Below are positions 9,404 to 17,867 of a stretch of 64,000 nt of DNA, one piece after another. The notes under the pieces are model-generated. The model ran no database searches. It was not told where the DNA came from and worked only from the letters and a program-made list of their open reading frames with translations. This stretch comes from Bacteroidaceae bacterium. Lineage in GTDB: Bacteria; Bacteroidota; Bacteroidia; Bacteroidales; Bacteroidaceae. A program made the translations under genes and the position numbers. The stretch is taken from assembly GCA_017522915.1 (NCBI GenBank), contig JAFWXX010000013.1, positions 1 to 64,000 on the forward strand, read 5' to 3'. Numbering within the stretch: position 1 is the first letter of the stretch; each line of letters opens with the position of its first letter.

Positions 9404-9444
9404 AATAAAACAAAGGCTGCCCAAGTGGCAGCCTTTGTTTTATT
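9404..9444 (+). terminator. Intrinsic terminator of rpsA
   Basis: A perfect 18-bp stem (9404-9421 with 9427-9444) around a 5-base loop. The descending arm ends in T-rich sequence. It begins 15 bases after the rpsA stop. Confidence 0.92.
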
Positions 9445-9479
9445 TATGCCACAACTCACCTATTTACAGCAATAATTGT

Positions 9480-9487
9480 TACATTTG
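9480..9487 (+). promoter_or_regulatory. Candidate -7 element for rnz
   Basis: TACATTTG matches TAnnTTTG and lies 40 bases before the rnz ATG. No convincing -33 element is seen. Confidence 0.4.
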
Positions 9488-9527
9488 CAACTGAAGACAA
9501 AAATCTATTGTAGAATATCTGTCAAGA

Positions 9528-10442
9528 ATGGAACCGTTTGAAGTACATATTCTCGGATGCGGGTCGGCACTGCCTACTACACGCCACAATGCCAGTTCAC
9601 AAGTGATAAGGATTGGCAACAAGCAGTTCATGATAGACTGCGGAGAGGGCACACAGCTCCAGCTCAGGAGAGGGCATGTACATTTCTCATTCATCAACCA
9701 TATTTTCATTTCACATCTGCATGGCGATCACTGCTTCGGACTCATAGGACTGATATCGACATTCGGCCTGCTGGGAAGGACTGCGCCACTGCATATATAT
9801 GCCGACCAGATGCTGGAAAAACTGATGAAACCACAACTTGAATTCTACTGCAAGGGAATGAACTACCCCATATTCTTCCATAGCATAGACGCGGCAAGAC
9901 ACACTGTGATATTCGAAGACAACACAATAACCGTTGAAACCCTGCCACAGAAGCACCGCATACCGTGCTGCGGATTCCTCTTCAAGGAAAAACCGAAGAA
10001 AAGACATCTCATAGGCGATGCCGCCAACTACTACAATATACCGGCATACATGAGAGCTTCGATAAAGGATGGTGCCGATTTCGTAACTGCCGAAGGAGAG
10101 ACCATACCTAACTCTAAGCTGACGAAAGATGCCGACCCGTCGCGCAGCTATGCATACTGCAGCGACACTCTGCCCTGCCCCGAAAACAATATGCTTATAA
10201 AAGGCGTGGACCTGCTATACCATGAAGCCACCTTTGCCGAGAGCGAGAAAGGACGGGCTGCAACAACATTCCATAGCACTGCGCGGCAAGCTGCAACAAT
10301 AGCAAAGGATGCCGATGCGAAAAGGCTTGTAATAGGACACTTCTCATCACGATACGACGACTGTGAAATGCTCATAAATGAAGCAAGGGAGATATTCCCG
10401 AACAGCATAAACGCAGAAGAGGGAATGGTTATCAGCATTTGA
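9528..10442 (+). CDS. rnz: Ribonuclease Z
   Basis: A 304-residue metallo-beta-lactamase-fold endonuclease that trims the 3' trailer of tRNA precursors. The zinc ligands of HLHGDH lie at residues 63-68, with further ligands in a later DLLYHEATF segment and near GHFSSRY. The N-terminal LGCGSALPTTRHNASS is typical of the family. The length is that of the short RNase Z form (about 300 residues). It lies between the rpsA terminator and the ECF sigma gene and is probably transcribed on its own. Confidence 0.95.
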   Translation: MEPFEVHILGCGSALPTTRHNASSQVIRIGNKQFMIDCGEGTQLQLRRGHVHFSFINHIFISHLHGDHCFGLIGLISTFGLLGRTAPLHIYADQMLEKLMKPQLEFYCKGMNYPIFFHSIDAARHTVIFEDNTITVETLPQKHRIPCCGFLFKEKPKKRHLIGDAANYYNIPAYMRASIKDGADFVTAEGETIPNSKLTKDADPSRSYAYCSDTLPCPENNMLIKGVDLLYHEATFAESEKGRAATTFHSTARQAATIAKDADAKRLVIGHFSSRYDDCEMLINEAREIFPNSINAEEGMVISI

Positions 10443-10468
10443 CAGCCTTGGATTGCATCAGACCTTTA

Positions 10469-10494
10469 AACCTTTTTGTTCCAGAGCAGTCTAA
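10469..10494 (+). promoter_or_regulatory. ECF-type promoter upstream of the sigma gene
   Basis: AACCTTTTTG at 10469 and GTCTAA at 10489-10494, with 16 bases between AACC and the hexamer, have the AAC/GTC look of extracytoplasmic-function sigma promoters. A second copy with the same geometry precedes 11115, implying autoregulation. Confidence 0.55.
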
Positions 10495-10514
10495 GGTAAA
10501 GAATAATACAGACC

Positions 10515-11069
10515 GTGAGCCGAGAAAAGTATAATGAAAAGAATATAGTCGCGCAACTCAAGGACGAATCCTTGAGAGCCGCCGCATTCTCGGCTATAGT
10601 AGAAAGGTACAGCGAACAGATATACAGGCACATACGCCGTATGGTACTCTCGCACGAAGATACCAATGACTTGGTTCAGGAGACATTCATAAAGGCATGG
10701 ACAAACATTGACAAGTTCAGGGGAGAATCGCAGATACAGACATGGCTCTACCGTATTGCAATCAATGAGACGTTGACATTCATAGGCAAGAACCGTGGAA
10801 GTACAATATCGATTGACACTCCTGAAGGAGCCGTAGCCGACAAGCTTGAAAGCGATGTGTTCTTCAACGGAGACAGAGCTGAGGCACTATTCCATGAGGC
10901 TGTAAGCCGTTTGCCGGCAAAGCAACGCCTCACATTCAACATGAAGTATTACGAAGAGATGAAATACGAAGAGATGTCGGCACTGCTTGATACCAGCGTT
11001 GGAGCGTTGAAGGCATCGTATCACATTGCGGTAAAGAAGATTGAAGAGTTTTTAAAGGAGAATAATTAA
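10515..11069 (+). CDS. ECF-family RNA polymerase sigma factor
   Basis: A 184-residue sigma-70 family protein. Region 2 (about residues 25-95) contains DLVQETFIKAWTNIDKFRGE and the WLYRIAINE segment. Region 4 (about 125-180) contains the helix-turn-helix YEEMSALLDTSVGALKASYH. It starts at GTG 10515, about 20 bases after the ECF-like promoter. The gene is followed by a small membrane protein and a secreted protein under a matching promoter, the usual Bacteroidetes layout of a sigma factor with its regulator. The signal sensed is unknown. Confidence 0.93.
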   Translation: MSREKYNEKNIVAQLKDESLRAAAFSAIVERYSEQIYRHIRRMVLSHEDTNDLVQETFIKAWTNIDKFRGESQIQTWLYRIAINETLTFIGKNRGSTISIDTPEGAVADKLESDVFFNGDRAEALFHEAVSRLPAKQRLTFNMKYYEEMKYEEMSALLDTSVGALKASYHIAVKKIEEFLKENN

Positions 11070-11094
11070 ACCTTTGTTGCCTTAGGGCATCTAA
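11069..11094 (+). promoter_or_regulatory. Second ECF-type promoter
   Basis: AACCTTTG starting at 11069, overlapping the sigma stop codon, and ATCTAA at 11089-11094 repeat the spacing of the promoter at 10469 exactly (16 bases between AACC and the hexamer). It ends 20 bases before the ATG at 11115. Confidence 0.5.
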
Positions 11095-11114
11095 AATAAT
11101 AGAACGATTCAGAT

Positions 11115-11495
11115 ATGAGACTTGAAGATTACAAGAAGAAGGACCCGTTTGCAACGCCTGAAGGATATTTTGCAAAGCTGAACAGCAATATTCTGAAAGC
11201 GACTTGTGGCAACTCTCTTCCTCAGGAAAAGAGAAAGAAAGTAAGCCTTGTTTCACGCATGCGTTGGGTGGGCTACGCAGCTATGATAGCTATAATCGCA
11301 ACAGTTGCGGCAGGCATCATATCCGTTCCAGGAACCGACTGGAAAAAAGGGAACGCTTCCAATGAGTTCACTGCAGGAAATACAAGCGAATATGACAACA
11401 GTATTGACGGCGAATATATTGACAACATGCTGGAGAGTTATCCGATAGACGAATACACTTTCTATTGTTACCTTACAGATACTGACAATAACTAA
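11115..11495 (+). CDS. Small single-pass membrane protein, possible anti-sigma regulator
   Basis: A 126-residue protein: a cytoplasmic-looking N-terminus (about 55 residues, RLEDYKKKDPFATPEGYF), one membrane helix (about 56-72) and an acidic outer segment of about 50 residues. The PFxTPEGYF motif is common in Bacteroidetes proteins encoded next to ECF sigma factors. Position, topology and the shared promoter suggest control of the sigma factor, but it has no recognisable zinc-binding anti-sigma domain, so this is inference. Confidence 0.65.
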   Translation: MRLEDYKKKDPFATPEGYFAKLNSNILKATCGNSLPQEKRKKVSLVSRMRWVGYAAMIAIIATVAAGIISVPGTDWKKGNASNEFTAGNTSEYDNSIDGEYIDNMLESYPIDEYTFYCYLTDTDNN

Positions 11496-11505
11496 AACCA
11501 CAAAT

Positions 11506-12003
11506 ATGAAAAAAGCAATATTATCATTGGCTATAATACTCTGTTCCATAGCCGGCATGACTGCGCAAGAGAAGCAGCAACAGGGTAAGAAAAGGCATTT
11601 TTCACACGAGGAGTTCCAGGCTAAGCAGAAGGAGTACATTACACGCAAAGCCCAACTGACACCAGAGGAAGCCGAGGCATTTTTCCCTCTCTTTTTTGAA
11701 CTTCAGAAAAAGAAGTTCACACTTGAACGAGATGCCCGCAGAAGCATAAAGAAAAAGCGTGGCGAAAAGATGAACGAAGAGCAGTGCCGCGAGTTCGTAA
11801 ACAAGATGAGCGATGTGAAGATAGAAGTTGCAAAACTCGAAAAGGAGTACAGCGCAAAATACCTCAATGTCATTCCGGCATGCAAACTCCTGGGAGTACA
11901 GCACGCCGAGATATCATTCCAACGCGACCTGATGAAGAAGATGATGCAGGAACGCGTCAATCGCCAAAAAGGAGAAGCCAAACCCAACGAAAAAAGAGAA
12001 TGA
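11506..12003 (+). CDS. Secreted charged helical protein, Spy/CpxP-like
   Basis: A 165-residue protein with a signal peptide (residues 1-20, cut near MTA). The mature part is highly charged and alpha-helical, with LTPEEAEAFFPLFFELQKKK resembling the LTxxQ-type motif of periplasmic stress chaperones and metal sensors. It lies 10 bases after the small membrane protein and ends at a terminator, so the sigma gene, membrane protein and this gene probably form one envelope-stress-like unit. Function is inferred only. Confidence 0.6.
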   Translation: MKKAILSLAIILCSIAGMTAQEKQQQGKKRHFSHEEFQAKQKEYITRKAQLTPEEAEAFFPLFFELQKKKFTLERDARRSIKKKRGEKMNEEQCREFVNKMSDVKIEVAKLEKEYSAKYLNVIPACKLLGVQHAEISFQRDLMKKMMQERVNRQKGEAKPNEKRE

Positions 12004-12025
12004 CTAAAATGTCAATTTTACAAAG

Positions 12026-12061
12026 AAACACCCTCGTTAGAATACTCTATCGGGGGTGTTT
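12026..12061 (+). terminator. Terminator after the ECF operon
   Basis: An 11-bp stem with one G-T pair (12026-12036 with 12051-12061) has a 14-base loop. It lies between the ECF operon and the minus-strand zinc-ribbon operon and may act on both strands. Confidence 0.6.
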
Positions 12062-12091
12062 GGTCAAAAAAGCTTTTGGATTATCCTCTTT

Positions 12092-12808
12092 TTATATATG
12101 GAAACTTATTATATACAGAGCTATATTCATAATAAGACCGAACACTGCATATACCAAAGCGGATTTTGCTCTAATAGGAGATGTCTTGAACTGTATAAAG
12201 AAATACACCACCCAGGCAATCCAGAAAAGAAAAGCTACTACAATTCCTAATAACTGGGATATCACCTTATCGCTTTTGAAAAGTATTCCATTAGAGTATA
12301 ACTCATAACCCCACAAATCAAACTCTTGGTTAAGATTGCATACATATTCACGAGCAGGGTCAAGTTCTAAGGAAATTTTACAAAGAGCCGGTATGGAGAA
12401 GGATTTTTGTGGCCTTACGACAATATCCATTTTAGACGATTCAATAGGTATACACACCTCAAAACCATCATAGGCATAATATTTTCCAAAATTTCTACCA
12501 TTGACATCTATCTCAACATAGAACTTATCTCTTATGGAGCCACCCTTATAAACAAGTTTCAGCACACCCGGACCATGCAATAAGTTAACACCGGCATCCA
12601 CATCAGGGGTTGACGGGTACTGTGAAGGGGCAGAAACGACAAAAGGCAAGCCACACTCAGAACATTCCGACAAACCAGCTGCGACCATTGCACCACACTC
12701 TGGACATCTGATGAGATTTGCATTCGCTACTGGTGTTCCACAATGAGGACACGATTCAGCCTTATCCGAAACGGTCTTGCCACATACACGACAATTAATT
12801 AAAGCCAT
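12092..12808 (-). CDS. Double zinc-ribbon protein with C-terminal membrane helices
   Basis: A 238-residue protein. Two CxxC...CxxC zinc ribbons occupy residues 4-24 (CRVCGKTVSDKAESCPHCG) and 34-54. A beta-rich soluble domain spans about 75-180, and two hydrophobic helices lie near 185-208 and 215-237. The first ribbon closely resembles the N-terminal ribbons of the proteins at 12836 and 16642 in the same operon, suggesting a shared docking or adaptor module. It is the last gene of the seven-gene minus-strand operon. No catalytic motif is visible and its function is unknown. Confidence 0.75.
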   Translation of the reverse strand: MALINCRVCGKTVSDKAESCPHCGTPVANANLIRCPECGAMVAAGLSECSECGLPFVVSAPSQYPSTPDVDAGVNLLHGPGVLKLVYKGGSIRDKFYVEIDVNGRNFGKYYAYDGFEVCIPIESSKMDIVVRPQKSFSIPALCKISLELDPAREYVCNLNQEFDLWGYELYSNGILFKSDKVISQLLGIVVAFLFWIAWVVYFFIQFKTSPIRAKSALVYAVFGLIMNIALYIISFHI

Positions 12809-12835
12809 AATTATTAGTATTAGGATTTATAAAAA

Positions 12836-14833
12836 CTATTCAACATACACATCATCGGCGTACTCAACATCAACGATCTCAGCAGAGTCCAAAGGAGTTT
12901 CTTCCCTCATTACAGTCAGTTTATCCTTATGTCTCTCAATAAACTCTTTTATTATCTCCTTCTGAGAAATACCTTCTCCTTTATATCTTCCTCCTCTATA
13001 TCCTTGTTTATTTATATCTTCAATTACCCAATCTCCGTCTAAACGAACAAACTCAATTCTATGCAAATCCATAGGACCTAGCCAGCTATCTGTTAACTGA
13101 ACATATACATGCAACGATTTATCGGACACTCTCTCATATTGAATAATCTCAAATGACAAAGTTTCAAAGTCCTGAGCATCTATCCATGAAATAAAATACT
13201 GTTCATCTATAAAATCATCATAGCCGCCTGTTCTTTCAGCCCATGAATCCGCAATATTCCTAGCTTTGTCAAGCATTGATTTGAGTTCAGGCGAATACGG
13301 TACCTGGTATTTGTATTTATTCTCATTTAAGGAATGACAGATATTCTTGATGATATTTTCCAAAGCCACTTTCTCACTATCCGACACATTGTCATCAACC
13401 GTTGTTTCTTCGGGTTCATTGTATGCATCTAAAGCTAAACGAAGACCATTGCTGTAACCTTTTGCATCGGGCTTGCAATAATTCCTGAGAGAGATTCTGC
13501 AATGACGCTCCGGCAGGTCCCAACTTCCGCCACGGATAACACGATGTGTTCCTGTATCCGGGCCTTGAGGATTCTTCTCTGGACTTATGGAATAATAGTC
13601 ACGGTCATACCAGTCGCTGCACCATTCATACACATTACCGCTCATGTCGTAAAGACCTAGTTCATTAGGTTCCTTCTGTTTCACATTAGACGGCGAGCCT
13701 GCACTATTTCCTTTATACCATGCAATCTCATCAACTCGCATATCTCCGCTATAAATATATGAATGGCGTTTCTCTCCCCCACGTGCAGCAAACTCCCATT
13801 CTGCTTCTGTAGGCAGACGAAAACGACAACCTTGGGGCAACTGCGCAGCAAGCAGATCGTTCAACTTGCATATAAAAGCCATACATTCGTCATAGCTAAC
13901 TTTCTCAACAGGATTATTTCCTGACTGGAAATGAGAAGGGTTATTCCCCATCACTGCCAGCCAGAGGGACTGTGTCACCTCCGACTCACCTATGTAATAA
14001 TTGCTTAGAATTACACTATGAACAGGCTTTTCATCGTCATACGCACCACCTTGTTCATGAGTCGCACCCATAACGAAGCCTAAGTTGCCACCACTTACAG
14101 CAACCATCTTGAAAGATACATCACCTAAAGCAAAAGTGCGGTTCTTAAACACTCTACGCTCCGCTTCGGCTGCAGCTGCTGCTATAGAATCACGGCGTTG
14201 TTGCTCAAGCAATGCCAAACGTTCACGTTCGACAGCAGCTATAGAATCTGCTCTATGCTGTTCGGCCGCAAGGGCTGCTTTTCTTTTTGCTTCTTCAGAA
14301 AACGAGATGATAGTCATAGTACAGATTACAGCCAATATAATGATTGATACTACAGATATAAATAAAAGCCTGCTTCTATTCTTCCCTTCATCGGTTTCAA
14401 CTGTGCCATTAATCTCTTGCAAATAGTCAACTATAGGCTTTTCCACCTCAGAATTATCTTCTTCGGACGGAACTTCCGGCACTTCGTGTCTGCAACCGCA
14501 CTCAGGACAAGAACTTTCTCTGTCACTATATTCAAAGCCACACTTACTGCATACAATTTTGTTATCCGATTCCTGACAGGGTTCTGCAATCGGCTGCTCC
14601 ACGCCATTCTTTTCCGTTGGAATTTCATGTACATCATGCCTATTGCCACACTCCGGACAACAATCCTGGTTCTCGCTATATTCAAAGCCACACTCACGGC
14701 ATATTATGGTATTTCCGGTTCCAGGGATGCCGGGCAAAGCAGCATCGTCACCTACAGGAGCGCCGCATACAGAACAGAAATCAGCCTTGTCCGAAACAAG
14801 TTGACCGCATTTTCTACATTCAATTAACGCCAT
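12836..14833 (-). CDS. Zinc-ribbon membrane protein with formylglycine-generating-enzyme-like domain
   Basis: A 665-residue protein. Three zinc ribbons lie in residues 5-120 (CRKCGQLVSDKADFCSVCG first). A membrane helix follows near 155-175 and an Ala/Glu/Arg coiled coil at about 175-225. An SUMF1/FGE-sulfatase domain spans about 230-455, with FRLPTEAEWEFAARGG, MSGNVYEWCSDW and RGGSWDLPERHC. A C-terminal domain (480-640) follows. Aligned on the FGE motif, the second active-site Cys is present (HC) but the first is Leu, so true formylglycine generation is unlikely; a binding role is more plausible. The topology puts ribbons and FGE-like domain on opposite membrane sides. Central gene of the locus. 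Confidence 0.8.
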   Translation of the reverse strand: MALIECRKCGQLVSDKADFCSVCGAPVGDDAALPGIPGTGNTIICRECGFEYSENQDCCPECGNRHDVHEIPTEKNGVEQPIAEPCQESDNKIVCSKCGFEYSDRESSCPECGCRHEVPEVPSEEDNSEVEKPIVDYLQEINGTVETDEGKNRSRLLFISVVSIIILAVICTMTIISFSEEAKRKAALAAEQHRADSIAAVERERLALLEQQRRDSIAAAAAEAERRVFKNRTFALGDVSFKMVAVSGGNLGFVMGATHEQGGAYDDEKPVHSVILSNYYIGESEVTQSLWLAVMGNNPSHFQSGNNPVEKVSYDECMAFICKLNDLLAAQLPQGCRFRLPTEAEWEFAARGGEKRHSYIYSGDMRVDEIAWYKGNSAGSPSNVKQKEPNELGLYDMSGNVYEWCSDWYDRDYYSISPEKNPQGPDTGTHRVIRGGSWDLPERHCRISLRNYCKPDAKGYSNGLRLALDAYNEPEETTVDDNVSDSEKVALENIIKNICHSLNENKYKYQVPYSPELKSMLDKARNIADSWAERTGGYDDFIDEQYFISWIDAQDFETLSFEIIQYERVSDKSLHVYVQLTDSWLGPMDLHRIEFVRLDGDWVIEDINKQGYRGGRYKGEGISQKEIIKEFIERHKDKLTVMREETPLDSAEIVDVEYADDVYVE

Positions 14834-14849
14834 TATCCTCTAAATTATA

Positions 14850-15170
14850 TCAATCATCCAAAATACCGCCTAGCAAACCGCCTAAGAAAGCACCTGCCAC
14901 AGCAAGACCGCCACCGCCACTATCTCTCTCCTCTACAACAGTCTTGGTATTGTTAATGATAACCTTCTCCGGTGCCTTTATTGCTGACGGGAAAGCACTC
15001 TCACAATACTCACATGCAACATTATTCGTAACAGGAGCACCACAGTTCGGGCAATTGCTCAAGCCTGTCTGATTTGAGAACTTTGAAACTGTCGGATTAC
15101 CGCATTCCGGACAACAATAAAGACTCTCGTTATAACTCATTCCACATTCACTGCATCTTACCATAATCAA
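14850..15170 (-). CDS. Small zinc-ribbon protein with glycine-rich hydrophobic tail
   Basis: A 106-residue protein with two zinc ribbons (CSECGMSYNESLYCCPECG at residues 5-23, then CPNCGAPVTNNVACEYC near 39-55), a short linker and a Gly-rich hydrophobic C-terminus (GGLAVAGAFLGGLLGG) that could insert in a membrane or oligomerise. Its start overlaps the stop of the upstream gene by 4 bases and its stop is 16 bases before the FGE-like gene, showing tight coupling. Function unknown. Confidence 0.75.
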   Translation of the reverse strand: MIMVRCSECGMSYNESLYCCPECGNPTVSKFSNQTGLSNCPNCGAPVTNNVACEYCESAFPSAIKAPEKVIINNTKTVVEERDSGGGGLAVAGAFLGGLLGGILDD

Positions 15171-15541
15171 CTGTTTTTAATTGAAAAAAGATATGTAATC
15201 ACAAGCAACAATAATTGAATAGCAACAATGGCGGCAACACTCATTACATAGACATTATCGGAGAATACCGCCGGGGAGAGTGCTGCCAGAACGAATTCAA
15301 CAACTCCTGAAACAACAAACAGGAAAGTAAGTGAAATCTTGAACGCATCTTTCAGGAAGTTCTTGCACAACGTACACAAAAATGCAAGATTTACAAGAAG
15401 AACAACCGATGTGAAAACCAGATTGAATCGCTCATAACCGCTAAAGATTGCTCCTGCCAACAAATTGATGGCAAAAAAGAGTATAAATACAATAAATACG
15501 TATATCATGTTCTTTACATATTTGGTAATGGAGGAGGACAA
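15167..15541 (-). CDS. Small integral membrane protein
   Basis: A 124-residue, almost entirely hydrophobic protein with four predicted helices (about 12-31, 36-57, 68-90, 96-120). It overlaps the SPFH gene by 28 bases upstream and the small zinc-ribbon gene by 4 bases downstream. No family is recognised. It may be a membrane subunit of the complex built by this operon. Confidence 0.65.
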   Translation of the reverse strand: MSSSITKYVKNMIYVFIVFILFFAINLLAGAIFSGYERFNLVFTSVVLLVNLAFLCTLCKNFLKDAFKISLTFLFVVSGVVEFVLAALSPAVFSDNVYVMSVAAIVAIQLLLLVITYLFSIKNS

Positions 15542-16626
15542 CTCACAAAAAATGAAGCAAACTCAGGTACGTTCTGAATTTTGTCCCAATTAGCCATTCC
15601 TTGTTTCCAGACAAATGTTCCTGAAGATACTGTGCCGTTGTTTATCAATGCAGAAACAACATTAAAGTCGTACGGTCCCTGTGATTGGCCATTCAAGGCC
15701 AAATGATACATTGTCGCTTGTGGCAATGGAGGCGGAGTTGCTGAAACCGGGCTTACATTCATATTTGCCCCTAGAGTGCCCGCAGCCTGAGTGCCGACAT
15801 TCATGCCGACACCTAAGCCAAGACCTGCACCGACAAGACCACCTGCTGCACCTTCATTTGAGGCAGCATTATCCAAAACATTGAAGCTTCTGTCCATCTG
15901 ATAGATGTCACGTCCGGCAATTTTCACTCTTGCAGCAAGGTCTTTCGCCTCCTTAAGTTTCATAAAGCTTGGGTCGTCTTCCTTAACGCTTATAGACATG
16001 ACATCGAATGTCTGCACAGAAAGACCATAACGGCCAAAACTTTGCGATATCCTCTCCTTGCAGTATTCAGATATATCTGCTAAATGAGAATTGATATTAA
16101 GCACACTTATATTATCCCTTGTCAGTTTGTCGGAGATGATATTTGTCAACTGCGACATTATGTTTCCTTTGAAATAGCGGTTCAATTTGTCAACAGAGAA
16201 CGAAGACATATTGCCTATCAGCGATTCCATAAAGGTACGAGGATTTTCAATACGGAAACCGTACTGCCCATAGGAACGTATCGGAACGATAACCTCATAT
16301 TTAGGGTCTTCTATTTGCAAAGGAGTTGCTGTTCCCCATTTTGAATCAAGAATTGCAATCTGGTTTACAAACCATACTTCTGCTGTAAAAGGCGTGTCTC
16401 CGCCAAAAGGAAGATTGATAAGCTTGTTCAACAGTGGAATATTCGATGTCTTCAAGGTATATGTACCCGATTCGAATTCATCAAATATCCTGCCACCTTT
16501 CACAAAAAAAGCCGTTTGGCCCGGATAAACGACCAATTGCGTTCCCATACGCAGATCTTCGCTTGGGAACTTAGCTACAAGTTCGCGACTGTTCATCGCG
16601 CACTTCACGACATCTATTATTGCCAT
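15514..16626 (-). CDS. SPFH-domain protein with C-terminal GYF_2 domain
   Basis: A 370-residue protein. An SPFH/prohibitin-like domain spans about residues 30-235, with GQTAFFVKGGRIFDEFESGTY-type sequence and no N-terminal membrane helix. A Gly/Ala/Met-rich linker (255-295) and a Pro stretch (SATPPPLPQ) follow. The GYF_2 domain (about 305-355) has the pattern GQSQGPYDF...WKQGMANW. SPFH proteins assemble into membrane-associated rings; GYF_2 domains bind proline-rich peptides. The protein may be the scaffold of the locus, with its own Pro-rich segments as possible ligands. Confidence 0.85.
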   Translation of the reverse strand: MAIIDVVKCAMNSRELVAKFPSEDLRMGTQLVVYPGQTAFFVKGGRIFDEFESGTYTLKTSNIPLLNKLINLPFGGDTPFTAEVWFVNQIAILDSKWGTATPLQIEDPKYEVIVPIRSYGQYGFRIENPRTFMESLIGNMSSFSVDKLNRYFKGNIMSQLTNIISDKLTRDNISVLNINSHLADISEYCKERISQSFGRYGLSVQTFDVMSISVKEDDPSFMKLKEAKDLAARVKIAGRDIYQMDRSFNVLDNAASNEGAAGGLVGAGLGLGVGMNVGTQAAGTLGANMNVSPVSATPPPLPQATMYHLALNGQSQGPYDFNVVSALINNGTVSSGTFVWKQGMANWDKIQNVPEFASFFVSCPPPLPNM

Positions 16627-16641
16627 AATTCAATAAAACAA

Positions 16642-17094
16642 TTAATAATAAACATTCCTGAAAATAGCATCGTAGTTCATGTATATCAGAGAAATGATGT
16701 TAAGGACAAAGAACACCAAGCCTACCATTTCCCAGGAATCCTGTACGCGTTTAAAATGAACCGGGTTATCCCATTTCTTATACTTCTGGGCAAGTCGTCC
16801 TCCGTTGAAGCCCATATACAATGATGCAGCGACATGAGCTACGACGATAAACGACGCCGGAACAAAGATAAATGCCATGGAAATAAGAATCAGCCACCAC
16901 ATTCCATTTGCGAATCCCCAAATAGGCCAAAGCCCTGCAGCTCCCCAATTAAACTTGTTTATACAACTCTCAAGATCAACATTCTCTTCATGTGTCTCAT
17001 GACCGGCAGCGTTGAGTACCTTACCGCATTTAGGACAAGACACTGCTTTCTCAGAGATACTGCTTCCACAACCTGGACATTGAATTAAAGCCAT
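16642..17094 (-). CDS. Zinc-ribbon membrane protein (DUF2628-like)
   Basis: A 150-residue protein. The N-terminal ribbon CPGCGSSISEKAVSCPKCG (residues 6-24) resembles those at 12092 and 12836. An FNWGAAGLWPIWGFANGMWW segment and three hydrophobic stretches (about 50-95 and 122-142) resemble DUF2628-type membrane proteins. It lies 15 bases before the SPFH gene. Probably an inner-membrane component of unknown function. Confidence 0.7.
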   Translation of the reverse strand: MALIQCPGCGSSISEKAVSCPKCGKVLNAAGHETHEENVDLESCINKFNWGAAGLWPIWGFANGMWWLILISMAFIFVPASFIVVAHVAASLYMGFNGGRLAQKYKKWDNPVHFKRVQDSWEMVGLVFFVLNIISLIYMNYDAIFRNVYY

Positions 17095-17144
17095 AATATA
17101 TAAATTTAAAAATTAATACACTAATCCATTATGATATAAGCCTA

Positions 17145-17423
17145 TCAGTCCAATATTTCCCAAGCAAAGCTATCGCCATCATAGACAACATTTACAGCAT
17201 GGTCGTATGTACCTCCATCATACCTTAGCCTTACAACACCGGTATAGTAGTTTCCTTCCTCGTGAACAAGCGTGAGATTGACAATTGACACACCTATTTG
17301 TCCTTCTTTAATGAATGTTTCACGCATTGACTTACGCACCTCCCTGTTCAATTGAGATGTTGTAAGTTTTTGGCACGACAACAACAATGCAGAAATTGCT
17401 ATTGCAAACAAAAATTTCTTCAT
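17145..17423 (-). CDS. Small lipoprotein, first gene of the zinc-ribbon operon
   Basis: A 92-residue protein with a signal peptide and lipobox ALLLSC (Cys about 17). The mature part ends with a compact beta-rich domain (YTGVVRLRYDGG...YDGDSFAWEILD). The frame is open 62 codons further upstream, but that stretch overlaps the structured RNA and terminator, so the ATG at 17423 is chosen. It lies 50 bases before the zinc-ribbon membrane gene. Confidence 0.7.
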   Translation of the reverse strand: MKKFLFAIAISALLLSCQKLTTSQLNREVRKSMRETFIKEGQIGVSIVNLTLVHEEGNYYTGVVRLRYDGGTYDHAVNVVYDGDSFAWEILD

Positions 17424-17455
17424 GATTCCCCCTTTGGCTTTTAGAATTAAACAAT

Positions 17456-17700
17456 AAAAAAGCGTGAGCACAACTTTTACCCAAATGGAGGCCTTCGACT
17501 GCCTGTACGAAAGATAAAAGAAAAACAGCTCACGCCCTTGGGGATATATGCGTATAGTTACATACATACATGCACCAAAGGAGAGAAGGTTGTTTACTTT
17601 ATATTCCAATCGTACTGTGAGTTGTCGAAGTTCACCATTTATGGAATAAAGCTAAAACGCTCCCTAAATAATGTCTTGTCGCAAGGGACAAAGCCCTAAC
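17456..17700 (-). ncRNA. Structured ~245-nt RNA or leader with own promoter and terminator
   Basis: On the minus strand the transcript would run from about 17700 to 17456. It ends in an intrinsic terminator: GCGTGAGC (17535-17528) pairs perfectly with GCTCACGC (17469-17462), followed by six T (17461-17456). Upstream are further hairpins, including TTGTC/GACAA (17676-17691) and ATTCCA/TGGAAT arms flanking a GTGA...TCAC element. A consensus promoter sits at 17708-17736. It could be a stand-alone RNA, or an attenuating leader of the operon starting at 17423. The family is not identified. Confidence 0.6.
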
Positions 17701-17707
17701 AACATGG

Positions 17708-17736
17708 CAAAGATAGTAAACTTTTATTAAAAGCAA
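17708..17736 (-). promoter_or_regulatory. Promoter for the structured RNA / zinc-ribbon operon
   Basis: On the minus strand TTG (17736-17734), an 18-bp spacer and TATCTTTG (17715-17708) match the Bacteroidetes consensus. The predicted start is near 17700. Confidence 0.65.
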
Positions 17737-17867
17737 CCATCTGCGAGCTGTTTTTCATTTTCGTCAAAGATATATCATTAACAGCAAAGCGGAAACAGAA
17801 ACTGCGACCATTTCCTCCATTTGCGTCCATTTCACTAATTACAGAACAGAATATTGATAAAATATCG

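Noticed and set aside
17424-17609. N-terminal extension of the 17145 lipoprotein gene
   Set aside because: It would run through the RNA terminator and place a signal peptide internally; the ATG at 17423 gives a normal lipoprotein signal.
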